A DNA stretch of 64,000 bases from Legionella birminghamensis (GCF_900452515.1 NZ_UGNW01000001.1:3521103-3585102); one strand, 5' to 3'; positions 17,461 to 27,174 are shown, counted from the first letter of the stretch. Numbers and translations: made by a program. The notes: generated by a model from the sequence alone, not told the origin.

Positions 17461-18492
17461 ATGATAGTGCCAGGCAAGCCGGACAATGAACCGGATCGGC
17501 TAAAATCCCTTTACGACAGTCACTTGATGCATACTCCCATTGAGCAGGGTTTTGAGCGGATCACTCGTCTTACGAAAAAAATTTTTGATGTCCCCATTGT
17601 GGCAATCAGTCTTCTTGACAAAGAGGATCAATGGTTCAAGTCCATTATCGGCCTGGATGCAAATACCACCCCCCGCGATATTTCGTTCTGCGGCCATACT
17701 ATTTTGAAGGACGAAGTACTGGTGGTTGATGATGCGCAGCTTGATCCGCGTTTTGCTGATAACCCTCTGGTGGTCGAACCGCCATCCATTCGCTTCTATG
17801 CCGGCTGCCCCATCCATACTGTCAATGAACACCGCATCGGCGCCTTATGCATTATTGATACACGCCCCCGGCAGATATCAGCTCATGACAAAATGATTCT
17901 TAAAGATATTGCTTCGCTGGTTGATACAGAAATCAGGAACCATCAGCACATTCACCCGCCGGAAAAAAAGCTTCATGAATTAAACGCGGAAAAAAGGCGG
18001 GAATTGCTCGATCCCTTAACCCGTCTATGGAATAGAACTGGAATTACCCAGGTAGTCGAATACCAGAGAAAACTCAGTAAGTTCAACAAAAGTGATTTTG
18101 GAATAATCCATCTTTCCATTGATAGCTTTCAGGCCTTTGTAACCGAATATGGCGCGGAAGCGGGGAATGATTTGCTTAAGGCGATTACACAATCCCTGAT
18201 TAACTCCTGCGGCTGCGAGGACTCTCTTGGCTATTGGGGAGGAAAGGAGTTCGTTATTGTTCTGCCCTGTGAAGAGCAACCCGATATTCTGGCTGTTGCC
18301 AATCGCATTCGAAAAAATATCGCCGAGGAATCGCACCTGACGCGAATTGGCCGGGTACGTACCACGGCAACACTGGGCGTAGTGTTCTTTGATCCCAAAA
18401 CGCACCATAATACCGTCAATATGCTGACTGAAGCAGCGCAGGCACTGCAGGAAGGAAAGCTGCAAGGCGGTAACAAGATTATAATCAAATAG
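17461..18492 (+). CDS. GAF-GGDEF protein with degenerate cyclase site
   Basis: A 343-residue signalling protein without membrane segments. A GAF domain spans about residues 21-155 (FDVPIVAISLLDKEDQWFK, FCGHTIL, GALCIID), then a GGDEF fold from about 184 (DPLTRLWNR) to the end. The signature is GGKEF at 260-264 instead of GGDEF. The first metal Asp is Ser (HLSIDSF at 217-223), the guanine-binding Asn has no equivalent, and the usual G-D pair is GN (EAGNDLL). It should therefore not make cyclic di-GMP; a regulatory or ligand-sensing role is inferred. AGGAGG is not present, but GGAGG lies 5 nt before the ATG. Confidence 0.9.
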   Translation: MIVPGKPDNEPDRLKSLYDSHLMHTPIEQGFERITRLTKKIFDVPIVAISLLDKEDQWFKSIIGLDANTTPRDISFCGHTILKDEVLVVDDAQLDPRFADNPLVVEPPSIRFYAGCPIHTVNEHRIGALCIIDTRPRQISAHDKMILKDIASLVDTEIRNHQHIHPPEKKLHELNAEKRRELLDPLTRLWNRTGITQVVEYQRKLSKFNKSDFGIIHLSIDSFQAFVTEYGAEAGNDLLKAITQSLINSCGCEDSLGYWGGKEFVIVLPCEEQPDILAVANRIRKNIAEESHLTRIGRVRTTATLGVVFFDPKTHHNTVNMLTEAAQALQEGKLQGGNKIIIK

Positions 18493-18497
18493 TGCAG

Positions 18498-18517
18498 GTT
18501 GGGCTGTAAAGCCCAAC
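18498..18517. terminator. GTTGGGCT hairpin between convergent genes
   Basis: GTTGGGCT (18498-18505), loop GTAA and AGCCCAAC (18510-18517) form a perfect 8-bp stem just after the GGDEF stop and before the trxA stop. It is symmetrical, so it could serve both genes. It belongs to the same hairpin type as 10083-10102 and 53761-53780. There is no T-run. Confidence 0.55.
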
Positions 18518-18545
18518 ACTACTGGTCCCGCAGGAAGTCAACTGT

Positions 18546-18872
18546 TTAACTATTGCTTTCAACAAAAGCAGTCAGTTGAGACTTGCTTAACAAGCCCATT
18601 TTCATAGCCGCAACCTGGCCATTCTTGAAAATGATCAGGGTAGGGATACTCATAACGCCATATTTGGAGGGCGTTTGCGGATTTTCATCAATATTTACTT
18701 TGGCAAAAGTAATATTTTCATGATGGCTGGCGGCGACGTCTTCCAGAATCGGTGTCAACGCACGGCAGGGACCACACCATTCGGCCCAAAAATCCACCAG
18801 CACTGGCTTGGTTGAATTCAACACATCCTGCGAAAAACTCGCATCGGTTACCGTTTTAATATGTTCACTCAT
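18546..18872 (-). CDS. trxA: Thioredoxin 1
   Basis: Cytosolic disulphide reductase of 108 residues. The active site FWAEWCGPCR has Cys33 and Cys36, the buried Asp is in VDFWA, and the cis-proline is Pro77 in SIPTLI; all match functional thioredoxin. The C-terminal segment AAMKMGLLSKSQL replaces the more usual KxGALSK with the same pattern. It has its own promoter overlapping the end of rsmE. It is reduced by thioredoxin reductase, which is not in this window, and can supply electrons to MsrBA, encoded about 8.5 kb away. Confidence 0.97.
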   Translation of the reverse strand: MSEHIKTVTDASFSQDVLNSTKPVLVDFWAEWCGPCRALTPILEDVAASHHENITFAKVNIDENPQTPSKYGVMSIPTLIIFKNGQVAAMKMGLLSKSQLTAFVESNS

Positions 18873-18917
18873 GTGATTGCCTCTAGGATTTAAAATAATT
18901 TAAAAAAGTCGATATTG

Positions 18918-18946
18918 ATTATATACACAAGAGAAGAGTACTACAA
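18918..18946 (-). promoter_or_regulatory. Probable sigma70 promoter of trxA
   Basis: On the minus strand TTGTAG (18946-18941), a 17-nt spacer and a perfect TATAAT (18923-18918) lie about 45 nt upstream of the trxA ATG. The -35 overlaps the 3' end of rsmE. Confidence 0.55.
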
Positions 18947-19669
18947 ATCGCCCCATACAGCCTGCAAAATACTCAATGCCGCAATCGCTGCCGTTTCGGT
19001 TCGTAGAATTCTTGGCCCTAAAGAAAGCGCCGCGCAGTGCTTATCAATTAATCTAGCAAGCTCATCATCTGAGAAACCGCCTTCTGGTCCAATAAATAAA
19101 CGAATATCCCTCTCTTTGCATTCATAGGATCGCAAGTGTTTAGTCGCAAGCGGCGACAGCACAAAACAGGTTCCGGCTGGCATTTTCTGCAGAAACGCAT
19201 TAAATGTGCATATTGGCTGTATTAAAGGAATAGTATTACGACCGCTTTGTTCGCAAGCGGAAATAGCAATATTCTGCCACTGGGCCTGCTTTTTTTTCAT
19301 CCGCTCTTCATCGAGCTTTACTGCACAATAGTCGGTTATGACAGGGCTTATGCTGGATACCCCAAGCTCCACTGCCTTTTGCACCACCAACTCCATGCGT
19401 TCGCCCTTCGAAATACCCTGGACAAGATGGATTCTCAACGGCGACTCACGGTTATTTTCCTGTTCGGAAATCAGCTTAACCATCACCCGCTTTTTATGGG
19501 CCTGAATGATTTCGGCCTCAAATTCCAGATTATCACCGCGGAACAAACTGAGCCGGTCGCCAGGCTGTTTTCTTAAGACAACACCTACATGCTGTCCGGC
19601 TTCGGATGATAGTTCAATGACATCGCCAACCTGGTATTGGCCAGGCTGGTATATTCGAATTAAGCGCAC
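18941..19669 (-). CDS. rsmE: 16S rRNA (uracil1498-N3)-methyltransferase RsmE
   Basis: Methylates N3 of U1498 in 16S rRNA using SAM. It is 242 residues with the N-terminal PUA-like domain (MRLIRIYQPG, VGDVIEL, VLRKQPGDRLSLF) and the C-terminal SPOUT knot: QGISKGERMELVVQKAVELGV (over about residues 84-104), ACEQSGRN, FIGPEGGFSDDE and LGPRILRTETAAI, the SAM-binding trefoil loops. It starts at ATG 19669, 79 nt from the divergent fumC start. The end of the gene carries the trxA promoter, so readthrough into trxA is also possible. Confidence 0.96.
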   Translation of the reverse strand: MRLIRIYQPGQYQVGDVIELSSEAGQHVGVVLRKQPGDRLSLFRGDNLEFEAEIIQAHKKRVMVKLISEQENNRESPLRIHLVQGISKGERMELVVQKAVELGVSSISPVITDYCAVKLDEERMKKKQAQWQNIAISACEQSGRNTIPLIQPICTFNAFLQKMPAGTCFVLSPLATKHLRSYECKERDIRLFIGPEGGFSDDELARLIDKHCAALSLGPRILRTETAAIAALSILQAVWGDL

Positions 19670-19748
19670 AATGATCCTCTTACAAAACCTCTAAATTTCC
19701 GCCGATGACTATGCTACTATCTCTAGCTTTCTATTCTGGAGAAAAATA

Positions 19749-21140
19749 ATGACCGCCACACGCATTGAAACCGACAGTATGGGCGAAATTGCGGTTGACG
19801 CCAGCCGTTACTGGGGGGCACAAACCGAACGTTCGCTGCATCATTTTAACATTGGCCATGACATCATACCAAGAGAAGTCACCCATGCCTTTGGGATCTT
19901 GAAAAAGGCCGCCGCACTTACCAATCTTGAATTGGGAAAACTACCTAAGGAAAAAGCAGATTTAATTATTAAAGCGGCTGATGAAGTCAGCGCCGGCTTA
20001 CTGGATGAACATTTCCCCCTTCATGTCTGGCAAACAGGCAGCGGTACGCAATCCAATATGAATGCCAATGAGGTGATATCAAACCGGGCAATTGAACTGG
20101 CAGGCGGCAAACTGGGCAGTAAAACACCGGTGCACCCCAATGATCATGTCAATATGTCGCAATCTTCTAATGATACATTTCCTACGGCGATGCATATTGC
20201 GACTGCCATCGCTATACAAAAGCGCCTGCTTCCCGCAGTGCGCGAGCTAAGGGATACCCTGGCCAAAAAGATGAATTCGTTTAAGGACATTGTAAAAATT
20301 GGCCGCACCCATCTGCAAGATGCAGTGCCCTTAACCTTAGGCCAGGAATTTTCCGGTTATGTGGCCCAACTAGACGCCTGCCTGCACTATATCGAGCAGA
20401 CCCTGCCGGACGTTTATAAGTTAGCATTGGGGGGTACAGCCGTCGGTACGGGCTTAAATACTCACCCGCAATTTGCCGAAAAAGCGGCCGCCCATATTGC
20501 CCAGATTACCGGACTTCCTTTCGTGTCAGCGCCCAATAAATTTGCCGCACTGGCCTCTCATGAACCCCTGGTTATGGTGCATAGCAGCTTTAAAGCATTG
20601 GCTTGTGCGCTGATGAAAATTGCCAATGATGTCCGCTGGCTGGGTTCTGGCCCCCGCTGTGGGATTGGCGAATTGATTTTGCCCGAAAATGAACCGGGTT
20701 CATCCATTATGCCAGGAAAGGTGAATCCTACCCAGTGCGAGGCAATGACTATGGTTTGCGCGCAGGTGTTAGGGAATGATACCGCAGTTGGCATAGCCGA
20801 CAGTCAGGGCAATTTTGAGCTGAATGTATTCAAACCGGTTATCATTTTTAATGTACTTCATTCACTGAACTTGCTAGCGGATACCTGTCACTCTTTCCGT
20901 GAATTCTGCGCCGAAGGCCTTGAACCCAATTACACGCAGATTGACTATTACCTCCATCATTCACTGATGCTGGTTACAGCCCTTAATCAGCATATTGGTT
21001 ATGACAAAGCGGCGAAAATTGCGAAAACAGCCCACCATGATAATACGTCATTACAGGAGGCGGCTGTCAAGTTAGGTTATTTGACCGCTGAACAATTCAA
21101 TGAGTATGTGAAACCTGAAAAAATGGTGTCGGCTGGCTGA
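19749..21140 (+). CDS. fumC: Class II fumarate hydratase
   Basis: Converts fumarate to L-malate in the TCA cycle; an iron-independent tetramer in the cytosol. The 463 residues match the family. The signature loop [12 protein letters not shown] (about 319-330) with the catalytic Ser, the earlier [14 protein letters not shown] (about 97-110) and [17 protein letters not shown] (about 185-201) are complete. It is monocistronic, with GGAG 8 nt before the ATG and a strong hairpin with T-rich tail right after the stop. The fumarase/aspartase family includes aspartate ammonia-lyase, but the N-terminal [20 protein letters not shown] is fumarase-type. Confidence 0.97.
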   Translation: MTATRIETDSMGEIAVDASRYWGAQTERSLHHFNIGHDIIPREVTHAFGILKKAAALTNLELGKLPKEKADLIIKAADEVSAGLLDEHFPLHVWQTGSGTQSNMNANEVISNRAIELAGGKLGSKTPVHPNDHVNMSQSSNDTFPTAMHIATAIAIQKRLLPAVRELRDTLAKKMNSFKDIVKIGRTHLQDAVPLTLGQEFSGYVAQLDACLHYIEQTLPDVYKLALGGTAVGTGLNTHPQFAEKAAAHIAQITGLPFVSAPNKFAALASHEPLVMVHSSFKALACALMKIANDVRWLGSGPRCGIGELILPENEPGSSIMPGKVNPTQCEAMTMVCAQVLGNDTAVGIADSQGNFELNVFKPVIIFNVLHSLNLLADTCHSFREFCAEGLEPNYTQIDYYLHHSLMLVTALNQHIGYDKAAKIAKTAHHDNTSLQEAAVKLGYLTAEQFNEYVKPEKMVSAG

Positions 21141-21149
21141 TACCCCATG

Positions 21150-21169
21150 CTGCGGGATCACTCCCGCAG
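21150..21169 (+). terminator. Rho-independent terminator of fumC
   Basis: CTGCGGGA (21150-21157), loop TCAC and TCCCGCAG (21162-21169), followed by TGCTTTTAAT. The 8-bp GC-rich stem begins 10 nt after the fumC stop and overlaps the end of the convergent glycerophosphodiesterase gene. Confidence 0.75.
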
Positions 21170-21937
21170 TGCTTTTAATAGTTTGCTCATAGCAGCGACA
21201 TTATTACTGAAAATCCAGCGCATCCCTCTTCGTACCTCCCGGTACAATACATTTCTGGAATCCACAAAGCCCACACCGACTTTTTGCTGTGCGGCCTGTA
21301 ATGCTCTCAGTTTTTTGCTGGAGAACAGCAGGTAATGCCCTAAAACACCGCCATACTGAAAATTCAGGCTGTCTTTGCAAAAACGGCCCAGGTTATTATG
21401 TCCTGCCACCAGCAGCAATGCCTGTTTGGGAAATAACGACAGTCTGTGAAATATGCGCTCATCCAGACTTAAAAGATGATAGTTGACTTCAGCCTGCAAT
21501 GGTTTTAACACCTGGAACAGGCTGTCTTCGCCAGCGAAAGGCGCCTTGAGCTCAATAAAAAAATGCATCTTTTTCCCATAGAGGCTAACCACTTCTTCCA
21601 GGGAAGGGATCATGGGCGCGACTTTTTTTAATTGGGAATAGCTTAGATCGCTGACTAAGAGATCCTGGCCCCAGAGGCGGTTTAAATCGGGATCATGATG
21701 AACAACCGGTACCTTGTCCGCAGTCATTTGTATGTCAAACTCAATTCCCCAGCAACCCAACTCCAGCGCACGCTCAAAAGCAGGCAGCGTATTTTCAATT
21801 ACTCTCAAAGACCTGCTATGGGCCCCTCGGTGGGCAATTAAATATACATTGTCAAATAATCGATTCTTTGGCTGCAAACGGGGCACACAAGCGAAATATC
21901 GATCTATACTTTTTTCAAGACACTCAAGAAAAGTCAT
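21158..21937 (-). CDS. Glycerophosphodiester phosphodiesterase family protein
   Basis: Likely hydrolyses glycerophosphodiesters to glycerol-3-phosphate and an alcohol. 259 residues, TIM-barrel GDPD family: AHRGAHSRSL with the catalytic His (about 35-44), ENTLPAFERALELGCWGIEFDIQ with the metal-binding Glu/Asp (split over about 48-70) and VVHHDPDLNRLWG with the second His (about 77-89). The later acid is in FIELKAP. There is no signal peptide, so it is probably cytosolic (UgpQ-like). The gene's last codons double as the fumC terminator stem. The substrate is not determined by sequence. Confidence 0.88.
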   Translation of the reverse strand: MTFLECLEKSIDRYFACVPRLQPKNRLFDNVYLIAHRGAHSRSLRVIENTLPAFERALELGCWGIEFDIQMTADKVPVVHHDPDLNRLWGQDLLVSDLSYSQLKKVAPMIPSLEEVVSLYGKKMHFFIELKAPFAGEDSLFQVLKPLQAEVNYHLLSLDERIFHRLSLFPKQALLLVAGHNNLGRFCKDSLNFQYGGVLGHYLLFSSKKLRALQAAQQKVGVGFVDSRNVLYREVRRGMRWIFSNNVAAMSKLLKALRE

Positions 21938-22021
21938 TCTATCCCTGGCTAAAATAAAAAGTGTAGCAGCTTTTCACCAAGGTGTTAACGAATGCTTTTT
22001 ATATCAATCGATAAATAATGA

Positions 22022-22050
22022 TTGACATTAACACATTTCTTGAGTAACTT
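22022..22050 (+). promoter_or_regulatory. Promoter of tRNA-Leu
   Basis: A perfect -35 TTGACA (22022-22027), 17-nt spacer and weak -10 TAACTT (22045-22050) sit 9 nt before the tRNA 5' end. Position and spacing fit a stable-RNA promoter. Confidence 0.5.
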
Positions 22051-22059
22051 AGCCGCAAT

Positions 22060-22146
22060 GCCGAGGTGGTGGAATTGGTAGACACGCTAGCTTCAGGTGC
22101 TAGTGGGGGCAACCCCGTGGAGGTTCGAGTCCTCTTCTCGGTACCA
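22060..22146 (+). tRNA. tRNA-Leu (anticodon CAG)
   Basis: An 87-nt class II tRNA with the 3' CCA encoded. The acceptor stem GCCGAGG pairs with TCTCGGT, with G-U pairs at both ends; the D-arm, the anticodon arm CTAGC-TTCAGGT-GCTAG with CAG, the long variable arm GGGGGCAACCCC, and the T-arm GAGG-TTCGAGT-CCTC are all present. It decodes CUG. No terminator or integrated element is apparent in the 367 bases that follow. Confidence 0.96.
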
Positions 22147-22513
22147 TTCAGTACTCTTAACACAATATTAAATAATTCGTAAATCTTCCATTCAATCCAT
22201 ATCGCTCAAGCTCTAGCAATTTCTGAGTGTATGTGACATTGTCTGCCAGGATCTGATAAATCTAAAGCTAGCATTCTCCTCAAAAAGGCCTATTAAGTCG
22301 TCGGTTGGCATAGGGTCTATTCATCTTAATGGCCTTACCTAATTGCATGTGTTTGCACAATGACAATTCAACTTAAGCAACTTATTAACTACAGATTCAC
22401 ACTTATCCGGCTGTATTCCTAGTGTTAGTAATGTAATGAATTATAAATTATTTTGTTAATCAAACCTTAAGCATTCCTGTTTTACACTAAAACAAAAAGA
22501 AAAGGAGACTGTC
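22147..22513. other. Gene-free stretch after tRNA-Leu
   Basis: 367 AT-rich bases with no convincing gene, repeat-family copy or tRNA-end duplication. AAAAGGAGA near its end is the ribosome binding site of the next gene. Confidence 0.5.
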
Positions 22514-22753
22514 ATGTCTAATAGGGGATTGTCTGAACGTTTGAATAAGGAACTGGATGCGATAGGAGTTCCCGATTTAATGTCCGACAGGATTCAAGCC
22601 TTCGCAAAAATGCTCAAACTGCCTCGATTTAAGGCTGAAGCAGTTCTAAATGGGATGATGGTTGACGCAGGCACTATGCAAACCATTGCCAGTGAACTTG
22701 AGGTTAGTGTGGACTGGTTACTGGGTAAGAAAAAGAATAAAAATACACACTAG
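22514..22753 (+). CDS. Small helix-turn-helix protein
   Basis: A 79-residue protein with a strong ribosome binding site (AAGGAG 7 nt before the ATG). The C-terminal part, AEAVLNGMMVDAGTMQTIASELEVSVDWLLGKKK over residues 45-77, reads as a lambda/Xre-type helix-turn-helix: the IASELEVSVDWLLG segment is the typical end of the domain with the W-L-L-G finish. The N-terminal SERLNKELDAIGVPDLMSDRIQAFAKMLKL is helical. It probably binds DNA as a small regulator; its target is not visible and no partner gene adjoins. Small Xre proteins often belong to phages or toxin-antitoxin pairs, but no toxin or phage gene is next to it. Confidence 0.7.
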   Translation: MSNRGLSERLNKELDAIGVPDLMSDRIQAFAKMLKLPRFKAEAVLNGMMVDAGTMQTIASELEVSVDWLLGKKKNKNTH

Positions 22754-22980
22754 ACTCTACGAATATATTGAAATTTATTATAATCAAAAACGGCTTCATT
22801 CAATGCTTGGCCATAACGCCGGCAGCTTTTGAAACCACCGAAGTGGCTTAAATGCGACCATTTTTGTTGGGCAAGATTCTTTAAATGATGAGTTAACTTA
22901 AGCTACACTTATGGTATTCAATGCAACTGCACATCTGTTGCAGTATAGGACACCGCTAATCTGGCAGGGAGAGTGCAAGA

Positions 22981-23913
22981 ATGAATCAATTTCATAATAT
23001 CCTCTTTGTAAGTAATGGACTTGGAAAAGACACACAAGCTCTGCAAGAGGCAATAAGCCTGGCTTTAGCCAATAATGCCAGGTTAAATATTTTGATTTTT
23101 TGCCCCTCATTCCCACCCAGTCTCGAAGAACATAGAAACTCCTATGAAGCATTTCTGTTAGAGAAAATGCAGCAGTCAATTGACTCTGCGAAAGCCTCTC
23201 TATCACTGGCTAAGGAAAATACCTCGTTTAACTTAGAGATTGAATGGGGAGACACCCCTGATATCCGCATTATTCAACGCGTACTCCGCGAGTCATATGA
23301 TCTTGTAATCAAAGCCGTGGAGAATAAAGAGGAGGCGAAAGGGTTTGAGGCTCTGGATATGTCTTTATTACGGAAATGCCCCTGTACCTTGTTTTTGCAT
23401 CGACCCTTTAAAGCAACTGAGAACCCTCATATAGCCGTTGCCATTGACCCAAAAGATAAAGATATCTCCGGTCACGATTTAGCCCTTGATTTATTAAGAT
23501 TATCTCAGACACTTTCCAAGCACTATCAGGGGCATTTAAGTGTGATTACCTGCTGGAGTTTCATTTGGGAACACTATCTGCGAAGCAGTGTTTTTATTAA
23601 TGCATCCGCAACAGATGTAGATGAAATGGCAATGCGAGAGAGCAAAAAAATGTATCAGACACTGCTTGCATTGCTTCAGGAAGCAAACATCCAGGAACCA
23701 ACTATACATTATATGAGAGGAACGCCTAGCGAAATTATTCCCGACATGGTCAGTGAAAAGCAGATCGATGTTTTAATCATGGGAACCGTTGCACGCACCG
23801 GGCTGGCGGGATTTATAATTGGAAATACGGCTGAGAATATCCTGCAAAAAATCAATTGTTCCCTTTGGGCACTTAAGCCACCAGGGTTTATATCGCCAGT
23901 TAAAGCCTATTAA
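22981..23913 (+). CDS. Tandem-domain universal stress protein
   Basis: A 310-residue cytosolic protein with two Usp domains in line, as in UspE. The first (about residues 1-143) starts FHNILFVSNGLGKD and ends CPCTLFLHRPF; it lacks a clear nucleotide-binding G-x2-G-x9-G(S/T) motif. The second (about 150-303) has HIAVAIDPKDKD and GTVARTGLAGFIIGNTAENIL (about 273-293), which fits the ATP-binding motif. Such proteins are induced by starvation and respiration stress (family knowledge). GGGAGAG precedes the ATG. It is monocistronic; the neighbours give no further clue. Confidence 0.88.
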   Translation: MNQFHNILFVSNGLGKDTQALQEAISLALANNARLNILIFCPSFPPSLEEHRNSYEAFLLEKMQQSIDSAKASLSLAKENTSFNLEIEWGDTPDIRIIQRVLRESYDLVIKAVENKEEAKGFEALDMSLLRKCPCTLFLHRPFKATENPHIAVAIDPKDKDISGHDLALDLLRLSQTLSKHYQGHLSVITCWSFIWEHYLRSSVFINASATDVDEMAMRESKKMYQTLLALLQEANIQEPTIHYMRGTPSEIIPDMVSEKQIDVLIMGTVARTGLAGFIIGNTAENILQKINCSLWALKPPGFISPVKAY

Positions 23914-23950
23914 GGGACAGGGCAGGTTCTGCACGTAAAGACGAAGCGAA

Positions 23951-24796
23951 TCAATCCTTGCTCACAGCCAATTCCTGGCCAAAACGTACTGGTGCTCCCG
24001 CCTGCAGATTGTTTGCCCATTGCAGTGGATGCTCATTTGTAAAAAGTAAAACGACCGTAGATCCCAGTTTAAAATATCCCACTTCACTGCCTTGTTTTAG
24101 CAGGGTTTCAGCCTGCTGATACTCAAAGGTCTGGACGGTCTTTTGCCGTTGTAATTCGCCATGCCAGCTCGTGCCGATAGCGCCGACGATCGTTGCACCC
24201 ACCATCACCATAGCCATTAAACCCAGACGGGTTTCAAAATAAATGACTAAGCGTTCATTCCGTGCAAATAACTGGGGGATAACACGCGCTGTTGTGGGCT
24301 GTACCGAAAATAAACGGCCAGGGATATAAACCATTTTGCGTAAAACGCCATCGAGAGGCATGTGAACGCGGTGGTAGTCACGCGGGGACAGGTACAAGGT
24401 AATAAAATGACCCTCATAAAATTTCTCGTACACCGGATCATTCGCCAGAAAATCCGCAACGCTATAGTAGCGCCCCTTGGCCTGCAGCATTTGCCCTTTT
24501 TTAATCCGGCCCAACTCGCTGACGGCGCCATCCACGGGGGATATAACGTCTGCCTGAGCCTGGGGGCGGCTGTCAGGTTTGAGCTGGCGTATAAAAAATT
24601 CATTGAAGCTGGCATAGGTCGTTGGATCTTCTGCCAGGGCTTCCTGCATATTCACCTGATATTTAGCAATAAATTGCCTGATTATAAAATTTTTAACTGT
24701 CGGTGATTTGACCCCGGCAAGCAAACCAGCCAGAGCCGTTATAGCCTGTTTGGGTAAGAGATACTGAGGAACAGTTTTAAGAAAATCGATAAGCAT
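23951..24796 (-). CDS. psd: Phosphatidylserine decarboxylase proenzyme
   Basis: Membrane-bound enzyme making phosphatidylethanolamine from phosphatidylserine. 281 residues, the short bacterial type. The self-cleavage site LGST ([12 protein letters not shown], near residue 245) yields the pyruvoyl group on the new alpha-subunit. Other family motifs are [15 protein letters not shown] (about 65-79), [11 protein letters not shown] (about 88-98) with the charge-relay Asp, and [13 protein letters not shown] (about 135-147) with the His. It is monocistronic and convergent with the stress protein. Phosphatidylethanolamine is a main Legionella membrane lipid. Confidence 0.96.
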   Translation of the reverse strand: MLIDFLKTVPQYLLPKQAITALAGLLAGVKSPTVKNFIIRQFIAKYQVNMQEALAEDPTTYASFNEFFIRQLKPDSRPQAQADVISPVDGAVSELGRIKKGQMLQAKGRYYSVADFLANDPVYEKFYEGHFITLYLSPRDYHRVHMPLDGVLRKMVYIPGRLFSVQPTTARVIPQLFARNERLVIYFETRLGLMAMVMVGATIVGAIGTSWHGELQRQKTVQTFEYQQAETLLKQGSEVGYFKLGSTVVLLFTNEHPLQWANNLQAGAPVRFGQELAVSKD

Positions 24797-25013
24797 AAAA
24801 TGACTGCAACAGAATATTACCTGAATAATATGTGAAATTCTTCATTCTGTCACCTGAGGGGCAAATGATTCCCATTTACAATTGCTCTGTAATGTGGCTA
24901 ATTAATAGTTGGCTTTAAAAAATCAAACCATGGACATCAGGAAGATTTCTCTGCTTTAAAGATGTTGATTTATTCAAAACTAATCAATATTTAGCCAGCA
25001 CGGAGGGCCACTC

Positions 25014-27167
25014 ATGAAGGAAGGACAGCATCGCATTCCCTATCGTTCCATGCAGGATGCAGCGCGCTTGGGCATTCTGGCAAAACCATTTTATAGCGAA
25101 TTATGTTACACCGAAGAAGAGCTGCAATTCAGGCAACGCATTATCAATCTCAGATCGACCAGCAAAATCGATACCGAACTGCTGAAAACAGAGGATAGCT
25201 GGTTTAGCGAGGACAAAGAACAGGCGTTCCTTGCAGTGAATGAGAATTCCTGGATCCTGAATCTGCAATACCGTCCACGCCATGAATTGAGCCTGGATGA
25301 CTTTCATGTTGAACTCCTGCCGCCTCAGCGGGTGAGCTGGTCAGGCTTGAGTGTCATGATGCGGCATATCGGCGATTACCTGCTGCTTAGAAACAGTGAT
25401 CTTTCGGCAGCCCATCTCAACCAGCCATTCAATTATGTTTTATTGGACTGTGTGCAAATTCTACGCAAACTGGCAGCAATCAATGACGCAGAATATGTCA
25501 GCGAGCAATTGCGGTCTCTGACCCAGTATCTGCGTTCGGTTGAAGTGATGATTTCACCGACTTCAGGCAGTGATCGCCTGTTTCTGGATGATTGCCGGAA
25601 TAAAATCGAAAAAGACATCCAGTTTGATATTCAGCAAAAAATGCAATCCAGGCAGTTCAAGATTAAAATCGAACGCCTCTACCATGAACTAACCAACCTC
25701 GCTGAAAAAAGACATACTGGAATGCATTTTGCCATTACCGGCCATGACGCAAATCCACACCCATTCTGGGAGCTCTATAAACACTCAGAGCCTGTTAGCT
25801 CCCATCGCGAATTTCCTACACTGGCAGCAAAACGCTGCGCTCAATCCGTTGGCGAATCAATCCAGACATTTGGCGATCAGGATAATATTGCGGTCTCACC
25901 GCCTCCCATCCGCCTGACCGCTGAAGACCTGAATCAATGTGCAGAATTTAAATTTATCGATCATTTACCGCAATTCGTCCATGAGTCCTACGGTCAGGCA
26001 ATCAGTGACTTGCAGGAAGTTCTGAGGTTTCAGCATATTCTTGAGCAACTGACACAGCTTTTGGATCAGGCGGGAGAAGTATTTACAATCACACAATTCC
26101 GCACGCAGATGCTTGACCTGATTGAAGGCATTGAAATATTTGTGAAACGTTCACAAACGCCTGTTTTTGAAGTTCTGGAAGCCAACAGCGCCGCTTACCA
26201 TCAATCCATTCAAGACAAACAAGATATTCGCTGGTGGGAAAAATGGGTATCAGACAAGCAGGAGAGACTCGATAGCTTTATCAATAACCAGGATAATCTG
26301 GCTCGTTTTGGAGTGACTACCGTTGATTTACATCAGGTTGAAAAACAAATCATGGAGCAGACCAATCAGATCAAATCGCACCTCCACCAGTTTGCATCTG
26401 AAGAAAAGCAACTTGAATTAATTTCTTCCGCTAAGGAATTGATGCAACAGGTAATGCAATCGATGGAGTCCTGGGTCAATCAGCAAAATCGTCTGGCGGG
26501 CCTGCCAGAAAAATTAACTGCCCAGCAAAAAATTACCCCTTTGCCTAAGAATCAGCAATTGCTAAATACTGGAGATGAACTGCCTAACAGGAAAAAGCAA
26601 ATTGCTCCCAACCCAAAGAAAAGCAATCAAAAATCAGGGCATTGCTTTTTCAGATCAACACCTCAGCCTCTGAATCAGATGTTTGTACCTCCCGCAATTA
26701 GCGCAGGACAGCGCGTGCCGCTTTCTTCACCCTTACCCCTGGCAAGCACTTCAACGACTGCCCAAAGTTCAGTTCAGCCTGTGTCAGTTATCAATCCTGC
26801 GTTTTTTCTTGCCACTCTTTTTTTATTACCCATGACAATTTTATTGCTGAAACTTCTTTATGATAGCTGGCATACAGCAGGAAAAGCTGAAGACAATAAT
26901 TGCCGGCAAACCCCTGATCCTGCAACATTTAATAAAGACATGGTCGCAGCCGATGATGCGCTGGCAAAAGTTGCGGGCTACATCCTGGCTTATGGAAATG
27001 AAGAGGATCAGTTGCTCCTGGAAGATTTCACCAGTACGGCCAAGCAGCTGCGTCTGGAGCAAACAGGCAAACGCTATGATCAAAGTGCATTAGATACTCT
27101 GATTCTGGAATTGGACGATTTTATCCAGGAGCACCATCTTGGTAACCCCTGCACTCAAACGCCTTAG
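25014..27167 (+). CDS. Large orphan protein with coiled coils and one membrane helix, effector candidate
   Basis: 717 residues, not recognised. GGAGG stands 7 nt before the ATG. Residues 1-500 are soluble and mainly helical with long charged stretches likely to form coiled coils (about 200-240, 360-480). Residues about 510-590 are Pro/Ser/Thr/Gln-rich and look like a flexible linker. One membrane helix follows (FFLATLFLLPMTILLLKLLY, about 597-616), then about 100 helical residues ending LILELDDFIQEHHLG. There is no signal peptide and no known domain. Size, linker and tail helix resemble Legionella translocated proteins; this is inference only. It is followed by a convergent terminator and two more giant orphans. 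Confidence 0.6.
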   Translation: MKEGQHRIPYRSMQDAARLGILAKPFYSELCYTEEELQFRQRIINLRSTSKIDTELLKTEDSWFSEDKEQAFLAVNENSWILNLQYRPRHELSLDDFHVELLPPQRVSWSGLSVMMRHIGDYLLLRNSDLSAAHLNQPFNYVLLDCVQILRKLAAINDAEYVSEQLRSLTQYLRSVEVMISPTSGSDRLFLDDCRNKIEKDIQFDIQQKMQSRQFKIKIERLYHELTNLAEKRHTGMHFAITGHDANPHPFWELYKHSEPVSSHREFPTLAAKRCAQSVGESIQTFGDQDNIAVSPPPIRLTAEDLNQCAEFKFIDHLPQFVHESYGQAISDLQEVLRFQHILEQLTQLLDQAGEVFTITQFRTQMLDLIEGIEIFVKRSQTPVFEVLEANSAAYHQSIQDKQDIRWWEKWVSDKQERLDSFINNQDNLARFGVTTVDLHQVEKQIMEQTNQIKSHLHQFASEEKQLELISSAKELMQQVMQSMESWVNQQNRLAGLPEKLTAQQKITPLPKNQQLLNTGDELPNRKKQIAPNPKKSNQKSGHCFFRSTPQPLNQMFVPPAISAGQRVPLSSPLPLASTSTTAQSSVQPVSVINPAFFLATLFLLPMTILLLKLLYDSWHTAGKAEDNNCRQTPDPATFNKDMVAADDALAKVAGYILAYGNEEDQLLLEDFTSTAKQLRLEQTGKRYDQSALDTLILELDDFIQEHHLGNPCTQTP

Positions 27168-27174
27168 AAAAGCC

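Noticed and set aside
22060..22753. Genomic island inserted at tRNA-Leu
   Set aside because: No integrase and no second copy of the tRNA 3' end. A single small HTH gene is not enough.
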